DNA of 64,000 nucleotides, taken from contig NZ_QGNZ01000001.1 in assembly GCF_003173595.1 (NCBI RefSeq), forward strand, positions 558,001 through 622,000, given 5' to 3'. The notes below the pieces were generated by a model. That model made no database searches and was not told the DNA's origin. It saw only the letters and a program-made list of their open reading frames with translations. Shown piece by piece: positions 28,431 to 37,362 of this stretch (position 1 is its first letter; the number at the start of each line of letters is the position of its first letter). This DNA is from Pedobacter yonginensis. Its GTDB lineage: Bacteria > Bacteroidota > Bacteroidia > Sphingobacteriales > Sphingobacteriaceae. Position numbers and translations under genes: made by a program.

Positions 28431-28438
28431 CAAAACTA
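28431..28438 (-). promoter_or_regulatory. Candidate -7 promoter element of the CDGSH gene (TAGTTTTG)
   Basis: Minus-strand TAGTTTTG matches TAnnTTTG, 20 bp upstream of the start codon. No -33 element is obvious. Confidence 0.4.
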
Positions 28439-28574
28439 AAACTTTGTTGCAGCTTTAAAGCATCTCAACCTAGTTTAGAATTATTCCTGTTATGGTGGCA
28501 GATTGCAAAGGTCTCTCTAATCGAACATAAGCCTTTATCCATTAAAGAGATGTATCGGCAGAAGGTAACAGAGT

Positions 28575-28805
28575 TTATAGGAAAAATTGAAATGGTTGAT
28601 TTAATCCAACATTTGATTGTTGATCAGCAGGTTGATTTTGCACATTCGAAGTGAAATCATACTTAACCTGTTCGTAAGCAGTAGCGAGGTTACGAAGGGT
28701 ATTGATTTCATAAAGGTTTACAATTTCTTTGTGCTCAAGCTCGGTTAGCGATCTAAGTTTATCTAAAACTTGTTTGTATTCTTCGTAAGTAGCGAGTGCG
28801 CCCAT
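28575..28805 (-). CDS. Small helical hypothetical protein (76 aa)
   Basis: The product is largely helical and charged (YEEYKQVLDKLRSLTELEHKEIVNLYE) and ends in a Gln/Asn-rich, probably flexible tail. No signal peptide or recognised family. It stands alone between the CDGSH and cold-shock genes, and the composition supports real coding. Confidence 0.6.
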   Translation of the reverse strand: MGALATYEEYKQVLDKLRSLTELEHKEIVNLYEINTLRNLATAYEQVKYDFTSNVQNQPADQQSNVGLNQPFQFFL

Positions 28806-28991
28806 GACTATTTGATTAAGGATTGTGAAATTAACATCACAAGGGTAAATTTGTTTTTAATTTTTTTCACATCCTGTTAAAAACAACCTTAAGGAATAAA
28901 AGCAACTTCTTTAATTATTTACTTCTTTTTAATAACAAAATATCTATTTTAGTTTCTTGAAAAAATCTCTAATTAAAATTGATCACTTAAA

Positions 28992-29180
28992 ATGAAAAAC
29001 GGTACAGTAAAATTTTTTAACACAGAAAAGGGCTTTGGATTTATAAAGGAAGATAACGGGGGAGAACTTTTTGTTCACGCATCAGGATTGATCGATGAGA
29101 TCAGAGAAAATGATACAGTGGAGTATGAAGTGAAGGATGGTAAGAAAGGACCCAACGCAGTAAACGTTCGCGTGGTTTAA
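28992..29180 (+). CDS. Cold-shock protein, CspA family
   Basis: The 62-residue single cold-shock domain has intact RNP1 (KGFGFIKED) and RNP2 (LFVHASGL) motifs, and the usual N-terminus NGTVKFFN. It binds single-stranded RNA/DNA and acts as an RNA chaperone. It has an AT-rich leader of about 100 bp and ends in a 12 bp hairpin. Confidence 0.95.
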   Translation: MKNGTVKFFNTEKGFGFIKEDNGGELFVHASGLIDEIRENDTVEYEVKDGKKGPNAVNVRVV

Positions 29181-29187
29181 AAACAGG

Positions 29188-29221
29188 TTAATTTCTCCCG
29201 ATTCATTTTGGGAGAAATTAA
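29188..29221. terminator. Hairpin after the cold-shock gene
   Basis: A perfect 12 bp stem, TTAATTTCTCCC (29188-29199) with GGGAGAAATTAA (29210-29221). There is no T-run, so it may act as an RNA-stabilising end rather than a classical terminator. Confidence 0.55.
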
Positions 29222-29437
29222 ATTCCCTATCCATTCCCGCCTGCAAAAACAATTCTCTCCAACTCGAGGGTTAGCAACTATTTCCGCATTGCTGTAAGTA
29301 CTATCTACTTTCCTTCACTTACGATCAATTAAGTTTGGCTTATTGTTCTTACTTTCCTTCTCTGGAAATATCCTACCATAACTCCAATTAGGAGTATAAA
29401 AGGCTTTAGCCAAAAACCATAATACTAGCAGAATTAT

Positions 29438-29445
29438 TATTTTTG
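29438..29445 (+). promoter_or_regulatory. Candidate -7 promoter element of the AraC-type gene (TATTTTTG)
   Basis: TATTTTTG matches TAnnTTTG and lies 28 bp before the TTG at 29474, giving a short leader that supports that start. Confidence 0.4.
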
Positions 29446-29473
29446 TGTATTCCCGAAACCAAATTTATTCGTT

Positions 29474-30661
29474 TTGCATCCCTTTTTTCTAACCCTTATT
29501 GGTGCGATTTTCATCTTTTCGCTCATCCTCATTAAACTATTCCTGTATGGAAAAAATAAGAGATACCTTAACTTATGGTTATCCATTTCAATAACAGGCA
29601 TAACTTGGTTTGTGCTAATTTATTTGCTGACTAATTCTGGCCAAATTAAAAATTACCCATTTTTATTTAATAAAGGCTTGCCATTCTATTATTTAATCGC
29701 TCCAGGCTTGTATTTATACATTAGAGGCTCGTTAAATTCTGCTTATGCTACTTTTAAAAAAGCAGACTTACTGCATTTGCTCCTCATTATCCCCGCCATC
29801 ATTTCAATTTTACCCTATAACTTATTAAGTTACCATGAGCAGCAATTGGTTGTAAATCATATTACTACAGATGTAAAATTCGCCATAAGTACCAGCAAAT
29901 ATGTTGTAAGTCCGTTGCATTGGTTTGCTTTTCCAGCTACAGCCTGCATTTATTGTGGTTTTCAGTTTTGGGAAATTAAGAAGGCATCAAAATCAAAAAC
30001 CGCTGGAGAAAAAAGTATAAAATGGCTTTATGCGTTTACTAGCGTATGCGCCGCTCTTTTTGTGGGGATACTTGTAATGAATTTTTCTGTATTGGAGAAC
30101 TTCAACAGGGCTTGGTTCATTATGCATAACAGCACAATTGTTTTTTTCCTATGCTTTTGTGTTCTGCTAATCAGCTTCCTATTTTTTCTACATCCAGAAT
30201 TTCTCTATGGCTTTAAGCCAATGGTTTATCAGCGGGGATTAGAAACCGCCGTAGTAGAAAATGAATTTTCAGAAAAGTTGGAAAAAAATGATCCTAAAAT
30301 CCGTAAGATAGATGCGCATTTGGCCGCAAGGGTAGAAGCATTTCTTAATGAGACTGAAGTTTTTAGACAAACCGGACTCACTCTGAGTGGTTTTGCTTCG
30401 CTAATTGACATCCCAAACCATAAGCTAACCGAACTTTTTAATCATCACTTTAAACTTAATTTTAACAGTTACATTAATAAGTTGAGGATAGAGTACGCCA
30501 AAGCAAGGCTTGATGACGGAGATTGGAAACAGTTCACACTAGAAGCCATAGCAAATGATGCTGGGTTCTCATCCAGAAACACCTTTTTTGTTGCTTTTAA
30601 AAAACTAACAGGTTTAACTCCTTCTGGCTATATTTCTCGATTGAAAGATGGTAAACTGTAA
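29474..30661 (+). CDS. Membrane-bound AraC family transcriptional regulator
   Basis: The 395-residue protein has about seven hydrophobic helices in residues 1-235 (HPFFLTLIGAIFIFSLILIK to CFCVLLISFLFFLHPEF) and a C-terminal AraC DNA-binding domain. The two helix-turn-helix units are LSGFASLIDIPNHKLTELFNHHF and LEAIANDAGFSSRNTFFVAFKKLTG. This layout is common in Bacteroidota and suggests sensing at the membrane. No ATG precedes the first helix; the TTG at 29474 is the best start. The signal and targets are unknown. Confidence 0.9.
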   Translation: MHPFFLTLIGAIFIFSLILIKLFLYGKNKRYLNLWLSISITGITWFVLIYLLTNSGQIKNYPFLFNKGLPFYYLIAPGLYLYIRGSLNSAYATFKKADLLHLLLIIPAIISILPYNLLSYHEQQLVVNHITTDVKFAISTSKYVVSPLHWFAFPATACIYCGFQFWEIKKASKSKTAGEKSIKWLYAFTSVCAALFVGILVMNFSVLENFNRAWFIMHNSTIVFFLCFCVLLISFLFFLHPEFLYGFKPMVYQRGLETAVVENEFSEKLEKNDPKIRKIDAHLAARVEAFLNETEVFRQTGLTLSGFASLIDIPNHKLTELFNHHFKLNFNSYINKLRIEYAKARLDDGDWKQFTLEAIANDAGFSSRNTFFVAFKKLTGLTPSGYISRLKDGKL

Positions 30662-30746
30662 TGATTTTCAAAATTGGTACAAGGGAAAGCCTCATTAACT
30701 TATAAAATATAGATGCTTTATTGATTTTTGCACATCATTTTAAGTA

Positions 30747-31040
30747 TTGATTATACAGTTCAAAATTGAGTTAAAGAGGTGTACACATCTCGATTTGTTT
30801 GAGCAGATATTTCCAGCTACTGAAATGCAATCATCTATTCCCATGCCAAACAAAAAAATTAAAACTGTGATGCTGTTTAAACTTTCATCAGAAAAAATTA
30901 ATGAACTCAATCAATTCATTGATACCGATTCTAAATCACTAATCCTGCTTACCTCGGTTCAAAACATTTCTAGCGGTGCCGTATTCGAAGAAAAAAACAA
31001 TTTAGATGTTTTACTAGAAGAACTGGAGAAGGCTGGATAG
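30747..31040 (+). CDS. Small hypothetical protein (up to 97 aa)
   Basis: The frame starts at a TTG; the first ATG is 26 codons in (MQSSIPMPNKKIK). The product has VMLFKLSSEKINELNQFID and ends in an acidic helix LDVLLEELEKAG. No family recognised. The start and even the existence of the N-terminal part are uncertain. Confidence 0.45.
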   Translation: MIIQFKIELKRCTHLDLFEQIFPATEMQSSIPMPNKKIKTVMLFKLSSEKINELNQFIDTDSKSLILLTSVQNISSGAVFEEKNNLDVLLEELEKAG

Positions 31041-31099
31041 TTGTACGATTTTCGAAACCATTTTTGAAGACGGGTTGTTCTAAATTAAAATAAAACATC

Positions 31100-31297
31100 A
31101 TGCAAAATTCAAATAACGACCCAAAAGAGCGGGAAAATCTAGCTCACGAAGAAGAAAACGAAAATTCAACACAACAATCTAATGATGATGGTGGTCTTGA
31201 AGACAACCCTGTTCAACGCGGATTAACCGGAGAGAGCGATGAGGAAGAAGGTGGAGGCGATTTGGCTGGCAACGCAGCCGGAAGCACGGAAGATTAA
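31100..31297 (+). CDS. Small acidic disordered protein (65 aa)
   Basis: Very rich in Glu, Asp, Asn, Gln and Gly with almost no hydrophobic residues (EEENENSTQQSNDDGG, SDEEEGGGDLAG). It is expected to be unfolded and cytoplasmic. No family can be named and there is no known role; the clean ATG and biased codons support coding. Confidence 0.6.
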   Translation: MQNSNNDPKERENLAHEEENENSTQQSNDDGGLEDNPVQRGLTGESDEEEGGGDLAGNAAGSTED

Positions 31298-31539
31298 AAT
31301 CCGGCCAGTCAGGATATGCAACCCCGTGTTTTGAACTCGGGACTTTTAATCCATTCCTTACTCAATACTCGGTTATAGATGAACAGTTCGGGGGAGATAA
31401 GGTTGCAAATCTTGCTTAGCAATTCCAAACTTTTAGACAGGATTGCTTCGTTTTATTGTAATCTTTTTAAGGTTTAGTTTGTTGATGATTTTAATCCCTT
31501 TCAAATTTTTAAATTAGAAAGATTAAATCATTCATAAAT

Positions 31540-32052
31540 ATGGCGCAAAAACTAGAAGTTTGGCAAAGAGGTCCTTTGCCTGATGTTATCCCCTTGCTAC
31601 AACCCGTTGCGCATGCCCTTTTGCAGGCCAGAGAAGAACTCCAATTGTACATGGATCAATTTCCTATGGAATCATTATGGATAAGGCCCGCAGGAATGGC
31701 ATCCGTAGGTTTTCATTTGCAACATTTAAGTGGTGTACTGGATCGTGTATTTACTTACGCAAGATCAGAAACGTTATCAGAATTCCAGTTTGAACAATTA
31801 AGAGAAGAGGGAACTGATTCTGTGGAGGGTTATTCTGTAGCGGAACTGGTTAATCGCTTTGATACCCAAGTTGATACCGCATTAAGTCAGATTAAAAATA
31901 CAAATGAGAGTATCTTAACAGACTTTCGAGGTATTGGTCGGGCGGGTTTACCCTCAACCGTAATTGGCTTACTCGTTCATGCGGCTGAGCATACAATGCG
32001 CCACGTTGGTCAATTGATGGTTACTGTAGCTGTTGTAAAAGCATTTAAGTAA
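31540..32052 (+). CDS. DinB family protein
   Basis: The 170-residue four-helix-bundle protein has the DinB/YfiT metal-site pattern: HLQHLSGVLDRV (His59, His62) and LLVHAAEHTMRHVGQ (His147, His151, His155). The likely metal ligands are His62, His151 and His155. DinB-like proteins are thiol transferases or have unknown roles; DNA damage induction cannot be inferred here. A terminator lies about 200 bp downstream. Confidence 0.9.
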   Translation: MAQKLEVWQRGPLPDVIPLLQPVAHALLQAREELQLYMDQFPMESLWIRPAGMASVGFHLQHLSGVLDRVFTYARSETLSEFQFEQLREEGTDSVEGYSVAELVNRFDTQVDTALSQIKNTNESILTDFRGIGRAGLPSTVIGLLVHAAEHTMRHVGQLMVTVAVVKAFK

Positions 32053-32257
32053 AAGAAAGCCAAAAAAATATTAATGATTAATTAGTGTTTAGTCAATTAA
32101 TTATACTACATTTATATTCGTTTACATTGTAGTGTGTTGGCTATATAGGCTTTAAGTTTAGGGATGGAAAGATTTTGGATTTTTCAACTTTATAAAGTAG
32201 AACAAATCTGCACTAGAATTAACGCTTCACTTTGTTAATTCACATCCCCAGTACGGT

Positions 32258-32287
32258 GCAGGTACAATTTGTATCTGCATTTTTTTT
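32258..32287 (+). terminator. Rho-independent terminator in the DinB-MOSC gap
   Basis: GCAGGTACA (32258-32266) pairs with TGTATCTGC (32270-32278) with one G-U pair and a 3 nt loop, then A and eight T. It reads on the plus strand and overlaps the last codon of the converging MOSC gene. Confidence 0.7.
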
Positions 32288-33098
32288 ACTTCCAAGTTTC
32301 GATATGGATTTCATCACCCACGGAGATTAGACCAGAACCTTTGTGCAATAAATTTTGGCCAAACATAATTTTATTGTTTACATTACGGTAATTTGCCAGT
32401 GTTTTTAACGGTTCTTGGCCTTTATTTCCTGTTTGCTGATTTATGGTAATTAATACACATCTGGAGCAAGGTTTAACGGCTTTGAACTCCACCTTACCAA
32501 TTTTAAACACTTCAAACTGATCTTCAATGTGAGCTGCTCCACCAGTAAAAACCAAATTTGGGCGGAAGCGATCCATGAGGATAGGCTCTGCTAATTTTTC
32601 GTTCAAGCCATCTAGGGCAGATTGGCCAATCAATAAAGTAGGGTAGCCATCTGCAAAGCTTACCACTTCATTATTCGTGGCAAAAGGCGTTTCAACAAGT
32701 CTTTTTTCATCAATGGGCATGCGCACCAATTTCACTTTCATGTTCATAAAGTGGCTAAACCATTCGCTCACTTCGTGACTTACTTCAATTCCTGTTGAAT
32801 CATCATCCCAAATTTTTACTGGAATGCTTGACCCTGTTTGCGCTTCTAAATCGAATGAAATGTTTTGATTTGCATCTGTTTTATGGCTGACCGTTAATAC
32901 ATTATTTAAAATTTGTACTTGCAGCAGCGACAATTGAAAATGCTTCCTTTGCGTAATAAATTCGCCATCTTCATCAACAAGCATCCATCTTCTATCATAT
33001 TGTAAGCCTTTGTCTTCTATAAATGCACTTTGCACGCTAATGCCTCCAAGCGACTTAATTGGGTAGATGTTTATTTCGGAGAGGTAAAATTTATCCAT
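32286..33098 (-). CDS. MOSC domain molybdenum-cofactor protein (YcbX/mARC-like)
   Basis: The 270-residue protein has an N-terminal MOSC_N barrel (SEINIYPIKSLGG, GLQYDRRWMLVDEDG, FITQR) and a MOSC domain with RFRPNLVF and KPCSRCVLITIN. Cys214 aligns with the molybdenum-ligating Cys of mARC. Relatives reduce N-hydroxylated compounds. There is no ferredoxin domain as in E. coli YcbX, so an outside electron donor is needed. Confidence 0.92.
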   Translation of the reverse strand: MDKFYLSEINIYPIKSLGGISVQSAFIEDKGLQYDRRWMLVDEDGEFITQRKHFQLSLLQVQILNNVLTVSHKTDANQNISFDLEAQTGSSIPVKIWDDDSTGIEVSHEVSEWFSHFMNMKVKLVRMPIDEKRLVETPFATNNEVVSFADGYPTLLIGQSALDGLNEKLAEPILMDRFRPNLVFTGGAAHIEDQFEVFKIGKVEFKAVKPCSRCVLITINQQTGNKGQEPLKTLANYRNVNNKIMFGQNLLHKGSGLISVGDEIHIETWK

Positions 33099-33205
33099 GC
33101 GCTAAAGATAAAAACCTCATTCCTTGTTTTCAAAATCTTTTTTGATGCAATTTTTTAGATACTCCATAGGCTTCCTAAAGGCAGTGCAGAAACCAAATTT
33201 CTGTA

Positions 33206-33227
33206 AAAAGTGATTTTAATCACTTTT
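33206..33227. promoter_or_regulatory. CRP/FNR-type palindrome 1, before the 33296 operon
   Basis: Arms AAAAGTGATT and AATCACTTTT flank a central TT, giving a TGA-N6-TCA core centred at 33216.5. The TAGGTTTG element begins exactly 51.5 bp from the centre. The 33296 gene is the first gene of the sensor operon. Predicted binding site of the receiver-CRP regulator at 36331. Confidence 0.8.
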
Positions 33228-33267
33228 ATAAGTAAGCTAAGTTTCATCAAAGGGTAATCGCTTTAAA

Positions 33268-33275
33268 TAGGTTTG
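33268..33275 (+). promoter_or_regulatory. -7 promoter element of the 33296 operon (TAGGTTTG)
   Basis: TAGGTTTG matches TAnnTTTG, 21 bp before the ATG. No good TTTG -33 element lies at the proper distance, which suits an activator-dependent promoter. Confidence 0.65.
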
Positions 33276-33295
33276 CAACAAAAAAATTCCAACGT

Positions 33296-35065
33296 ATGGC
33301 ACACACTTTTCACATCCCAGTTTTAGGTTTGGGATATTCTATTGATACCCCATTAAAAGTTTCTCGTTATGGAATATCTTCTGTGGTATCTATTGTTGAT
33401 GATGAGTTGATTGAGCGGATGCGGGCATATCATTCGCAAAAGAACTTCCATGCCTTTCGTCCCATTACAAAATCCGAAAAGGATTATCGTGCAAAAAGAA
33501 TTACCGCTTACTTGAATTTTATGCATGAGCTAATCGGAGCCCAATGTAAAGCCTTAAAGCAACAGCCTTTCGAAAAGGGAACTGATCTTTACCGCTATTT
33601 CGAGCTTTTACCAAAATCGTCGCCGTTAAAGCAGGGTTTCGATTTGATGATGAGCTATCCGGAAGGTGAAAGTAAAATTGCTTTACAACATGTTTTACGC
33701 AATGCCATTAAATTGGGTTCAATTGATGTAAATATTATGGCTAAAGTAGATAAAATGAACTATGTAGATGATGAATATACGGGCGATGTAAATACCGATG
33801 CCCTATCTGCATTGCGTGGTTTTGCCCAAAGTGATTTGTGCGCATCAGTCATTTTATCGGCAGGGATGAATCCAAAATTGTATAGCTACATAGAAAATTT
33901 TGAAGATTTTTTTCCAGATGCCACAGGGAAGTTGAAAAAGAAAATCATCTTAAAGGTGAGCGATTTTAGATCTGCACTTATCCAAGCGAAATTTTTAGCC
34001 AAAAAGGGTCTTTGGGTTTCAGAGTTTAGGATAGAATCTGGCTTAAATTGTGGCGGACATGCCTTTGCCACAGAGGGTTATCTGCTCGGACCAATTTTAG
34101 AAGAATTCAAAATCAAAAAAGAGGAAATGCTTATAGAGCTTTTCGATATGTATCAATCTGCCTTAGCAACAAAAGGTTATGCAATAGAAGACAAGCCAAA
34201 ACAACGCATTAGTGTGCAGGGTGGAATTGGTACCGCCAAGGAGCATGATTTTTTGCTTGAGCATTATAATTTGGATGCCACTGGTTGGGGGAGCCCATTT
34301 CTGTTAGTGCCAGAGGTAACCAATGTAGATTCAGAAACGCTTAATCATTTAGCCAACGCTGAGCCGAGCGATTTTTATTTGAGTGGGGCGTCACCGCTAG
34401 GCGTTCTGTTTAATAATTTTAGAAATAGTTCGGTAGAGCAGCAACGGATGGAACGTATTGAAAAGGGTCGCCCGGGAAGTCCTTGCACCAAAAAATACCT
34501 GTGCAACAATACCGAATTTACTGAGCAAGCCATTTGTACCGCATCTAGAGCATATCAACATTTAAAAATCAAGAGTTTAAAAGAAGCAGAATTGTCAGAA
34601 GCTGAATATCAAAAGCAATTTGATTTGGTTACGGAGAAAGTTTGCCTCTGCGAAGGTTTATGTTCATCGAACTACTTGAAATACGATATGATAAAACCAA
34701 AAGAGAATAAGGCCGTTGCCATTTGCCCTGGGCCAAATTTAGCTTACTTTTCTGATGTGTACTCTTTTGATGAAATGGTTGGACATATTTATGGTAGAAC
34801 AAACCTTTTGGCAGGGGTAGAGCGCCCGCATGTTTTTATTAAAGAGCTTAATTTGTATATCGATTATCTTCAAGAGGATATAAAAAAACAATTTCAAAGC
34901 TTTAGCGACAAGAAAAGGAAGCAATTAAATAACTTTAAATCGCAACTAGCTGAAGGGATAACTTATTACAAATCATTATTCAGCCAAATAAGCGATCAAG
35001 CAGCTATTCAATTACAAGAATTGGCCCTTTTAAAAGGTAAACTTGATCAAATCGTTGTTGAATAA
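33296..35065 (+). CDS. Uncharacterised Cys-rich protein, possible FMN-type TIM barrel
   Basis: The 589-residue protein has no signal peptide. The N-terminal two-thirds resemble nitronate-monooxygenase/IMPDH-like barrels: GLGYSIDTPLKVSRYGISSV at the start, ILSAGMNP, then ESGLNCGGHAFATEG and RISVQGGIGTAKEHDFL, which look like phosphate-binding loops. The last third carries cysteines Cys397, Cys403, Cys414, Cys450, Cys452, Cys456 and Cys477 (CTKKYLCN, VCLCEGLC, AICPGPN), spaced as for an iron-sulfur site. It leads an operon with the oxygen-sensor kinase and regulator. Function unknown; redox or radical chemistry under low oxygen is inferred. Confidence 0.85.
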   Translation: MAHTFHIPVLGLGYSIDTPLKVSRYGISSVVSIVDDELIERMRAYHSQKNFHAFRPITKSEKDYRAKRITAYLNFMHELIGAQCKALKQQPFEKGTDLYRYFELLPKSSPLKQGFDLMMSYPEGESKIALQHVLRNAIKLGSIDVNIMAKVDKMNYVDDEYTGDVNTDALSALRGFAQSDLCASVILSAGMNPKLYSYIENFEDFFPDATGKLKKKIILKVSDFRSALIQAKFLAKKGLWVSEFRIESGLNCGGHAFATEGYLLGPILEEFKIKKEEMLIELFDMYQSALATKGYAIEDKPKQRISVQGGIGTAKEHDFLLEHYNLDATGWGSPFLLVPEVTNVDSETLNHLANAEPSDFYLSGASPLGVLFNNFRNSSVEQQRMERIEKGRPGSPCTKKYLCNNTEFTEQAICTASRAYQHLKIKSLKEAELSEAEYQKQFDLVTEKVCLCEGLCSSNYLKYDMIKPKENKAVAICPGPNLAYFSDVYSFDEMVGHIYGRTNLLAGVERPHVFIKELNLYIDYLQEDIKKQFQSFSDKKRKQLNNFKSQLAEGITYYKSLFSQISDQAAIQLQELALLKGKLDQIVVE

Positions 35066-35112
35066 AAAATAGTGCTGATGATAAATTTCTATATTTACCA
35101 ATCTACACTAAA

Positions 35113-36306
35113 ATGAAAATGGATCGGTCGAAATTTTTGGATGCAATTATTGAGAATGCCATTGATGGAATTATCACCATTGATGACAAGGGAACTATAG
35201 AACATCTAAATCCGGCAGCGCTAGCGCTTTTTGGCTACAGTAGAGCAGAACTCGTAGGCCAAAACATTTCGGTGCTGATGCCAGAACCCGATCAATCGCG
35301 GCATAACGATTATCTTTCCAGATATGAACACACAGGCAAAAAGAATATCATCGGCATCGGTCGGGAGGTTTCTGGTAAGCGGAAGGATGGTAGCATATTT
35401 CCATTTAGGTTGGGCGTAAGCGAAATTAAGTTTAGCGACCGCAAAATTTTCACGGGTTTTATCCACGATTTAAGTAAAGAAAAGGCCGATGAAGAACAGA
35501 TCAAAAACTATACAGAAAAGTTAGAAATTAAAATTAAGGAACGCACGCGAGATTTAGTGAAATTAGTTTCCGAGCTGGAAATGGCGAAGGAGAATATGAG
35601 TGCACTTTTTCAAAAGGAGAAGGAGCTTAATCAGCTCAAAACCAGATTCGTATCCATGGCGTCTCACGAATTTAGAACCCCACTAAGCTCCATTCAACTA
35701 TCGGCATCACTTATAGATAAATACACCATCAAGCAAGATATATCCAGTGTGGAAAAGCATACCTCGAAAATTAAAAATTCGATAAACAACTTAACCACGA
35801 TATTAAACGATTTTTTATCTTTAGAAAAACTTGAGGCTGGGCGTGTAGAACCTTCAGCACAAGCCTTTAACATCATCAGTTTTGCAGAAGAAATTGCCGA
35901 AGAAATGCAGATGATGACCAAGCAAAATCAACACATTATTTACGAGCATACTGGCACTACCGCCACTGTTTTTCTCGATCCAAATTTGTTGAAAAACTGC
36001 ATCATCAACCTCATTTCTAATTCCATAAAATACTCTGGCGAAGACACTCTGATTCAGTTTAATACCATTATCAAAGATGATGGACTGATTTTGGAAGTAA
36101 AAGACAATGGCATTGGCATACCTGAGGCCGATCAACATAATCTTTTTGAACCGTTTTTTAGAGCACACAACACTGGTGACATTCCTGGAACCGGACTCGG
36201 ACTCAACATCGTAAAACGCTACGTCGGTTTAATGAATGGAACCGTATCTTGCAAAAGCGAACAACATCTTGGTACCGTATTTACCTTAACTTTTCAATCC
36301 AACTGA
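35113..36306 (+). CDS. FixL-like heme-PAS oxygen sensor histidine kinase
   Basis: The 397-residue kinase is soluble. Its PAS domain (about 8-125) aligns without gaps to the heme PAS of Bradyrhizobium FixL: proximal His64 (FixL His200, in PEPDQSRHNDYLSRY), Arg70 (Arg206), Asn78 (His214), Arg84 (Arg220, the oxygen-binding arginine, in IIGIGREVSGKR) and Leu100 (Leu236). A coiled coil (125-175) leads to the H box ASHEFRTPLSS (His185), the N box NCIINLISNSIKYS and the ATP motifs DNGIGIP and GTGLGLNIV. The regulator gene starts 24 bp downstream. Heme binding is a prediction from residue matches. Confidence 0.93.
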   Translation: MKMDRSKFLDAIIENAIDGIITIDDKGTIEHLNPAALALFGYSRAELVGQNISVLMPEPDQSRHNDYLSRYEHTGKKNIIGIGREVSGKRKDGSIFPFRLGVSEIKFSDRKIFTGFIHDLSKEKADEEQIKNYTEKLEIKIKERTRDLVKLVSELEMAKENMSALFQKEKELNQLKTRFVSMASHEFRTPLSSIQLSASLIDKYTIKQDISSVEKHTSKIKNSINNLTTILNDFLSLEKLEAGRVEPSAQAFNIISFAEEIAEEMQMMTKQNQHIIYEHTGTTATVFLDPNLLKNCIINLISNSIKYSGEDTLIQFNTIIKDDGLILEVKDNGIGIPEADQHNLFEPFFRAHNTGDIPGTGLGLNIVKRYVGLMNGTVSCKSEQHLGTVFTLTFQSN

Positions 36307-36330
36307 TTATTCAAATAATCATCACTTCCT

Positions 36331-37362
36331 ATGAACAAAAAAGTCCTAATTATTGAAGATAACGACGACATTAGAGAAAGCACCGCTGAAGTGCTTGATT
36401 TGGCTGGATACGAAACTTTTACGGCGAAACATGGCAAAGTTGGAGTAGATTTAGCCATTAAACACTTACCTGATTTAATTCTTTGCGACATCATGATGCC
36501 CGAGTTAGATGGTTATGGCGTGCTCTATCTTTTAAATAAAAACCCAAAAACAGCCAATATTCCTTTCATTTTCATAACCGCAAAAACCGAACGGGCCGAT
36601 ATGAGAAAAGGTATGGAAATGGGTGCAGACGATTACCTCACCAAGCCTTTCGATGATATTGAACTATTCAAAGCCATAGAAAGCAGATTCAAAAAAAAAC
36701 AACAATCTGCCAGTTTCAGCACCAATGCAACCAATAGTGATTCCGTGTTGGAAGAGCTTAGGCGAAAAGGTAAATCGAAATCGGTTGGTGGAAAACAAAT
36801 TCTTTATGTAGAAGGGGATGAACCGACTCATTTGTATTATTTGGTGAGCGGACAAGTTAAAACTTATAAACGTTTTAAGGATGGGAGAGAGCTTTCATCC
36901 AATTTATATAATGATGGCGATTTTTTTGGTTATGAAAGTCTCTGTAATGGAGCCCTTTATGCCGATAATTCTGCCACATTAATAGAATCAGAAATTATTC
37001 AAATTCCAAAGGCCGACTTTATGGAGTATTTACTCAATCATCAGGCGGTTTCTAAAACATTTATTGCTTTGCTATCGGGTAACATCCGCGATAAAGGGGA
37101 GCAAATGTTGCAATTGGCCTATTCATCTGTTCGAAAACGCGTAGCGGAAGCCTTATTGCAAGTTGCGGCAAAATTCGGTGACGATGCCTCAGATACCTGT
37201 ACCATTCGGATTTCTAGAGATGACCTCGCCGCACTTGTGGGCACAGCCAGCGAAACTGTAAGTAGAATGCTTGCAGACTTCAAGGATGAAAAACTAATTG
37301 ATAAAACAGGCAATGCCATTAACATCCTCTCCATCGATAAACTAAAGAACGTTAAGCAGTAA
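36331..37362 (+). CDS. Response regulator: receiver fused to CRP/FNR-type DNA-binding protein
   Basis: The 343-residue protein joins a receiver (1-120; Asp11-Asp12 region, phospho-acceptor Asp53 in LILCDIMMPELDG, Thr83, Lys105) to a cyclic-nucleotide-binding-like barrel (about 150-250) and a Crp helix-turn-helix (about 270-330). The recognition helix ETVSRML (Glu308, Ser311, Arg312) matches FNR, predicting TGA-N6-TCA targets. The FNR N-terminal cluster cysteines are absent, so the signal probably comes by phosphorylation. It acts like FixJ and FixK joined in one protein. Confidence 0.94.
   Translation: MNKKVLIIEDNDDIRESTAEVLDLAGYETFTAKHGKVGVDLAIKHLPDLILCDIMMPELDGYGVLYLLNKNPKTANIPFIFITAKTERADMRKGMEMGADDYLTKPFDDIELFKAIESRFKKKQQSASFSTNATNSDSVLEELRRKGKSKSVGGKQILYVEGDEPTHLYYLVSGQVKTYKRFKDGRELSSNLYNDGDFFGYESLCNGALYADNSATLIESEIIQIPKADFMEYLLNHQAVSKTFIALLSGNIRDKGEQMLQLAYSSVRKRVAEALLQVAAKFGDDASDTCTIRISRDDLAALVGTASETVSRMLADFKDEKLIDKTGNAINILSIDKLKNVKQ

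Noticed and set aside
36331..37362. Oxygen sensing by an FNR-type iron-sulfur cluster in this regulator
   Set aside because: The N-terminus is a receiver domain and the cluster cysteines are absent, so direct oxygen sensing by this protein is unlikely.
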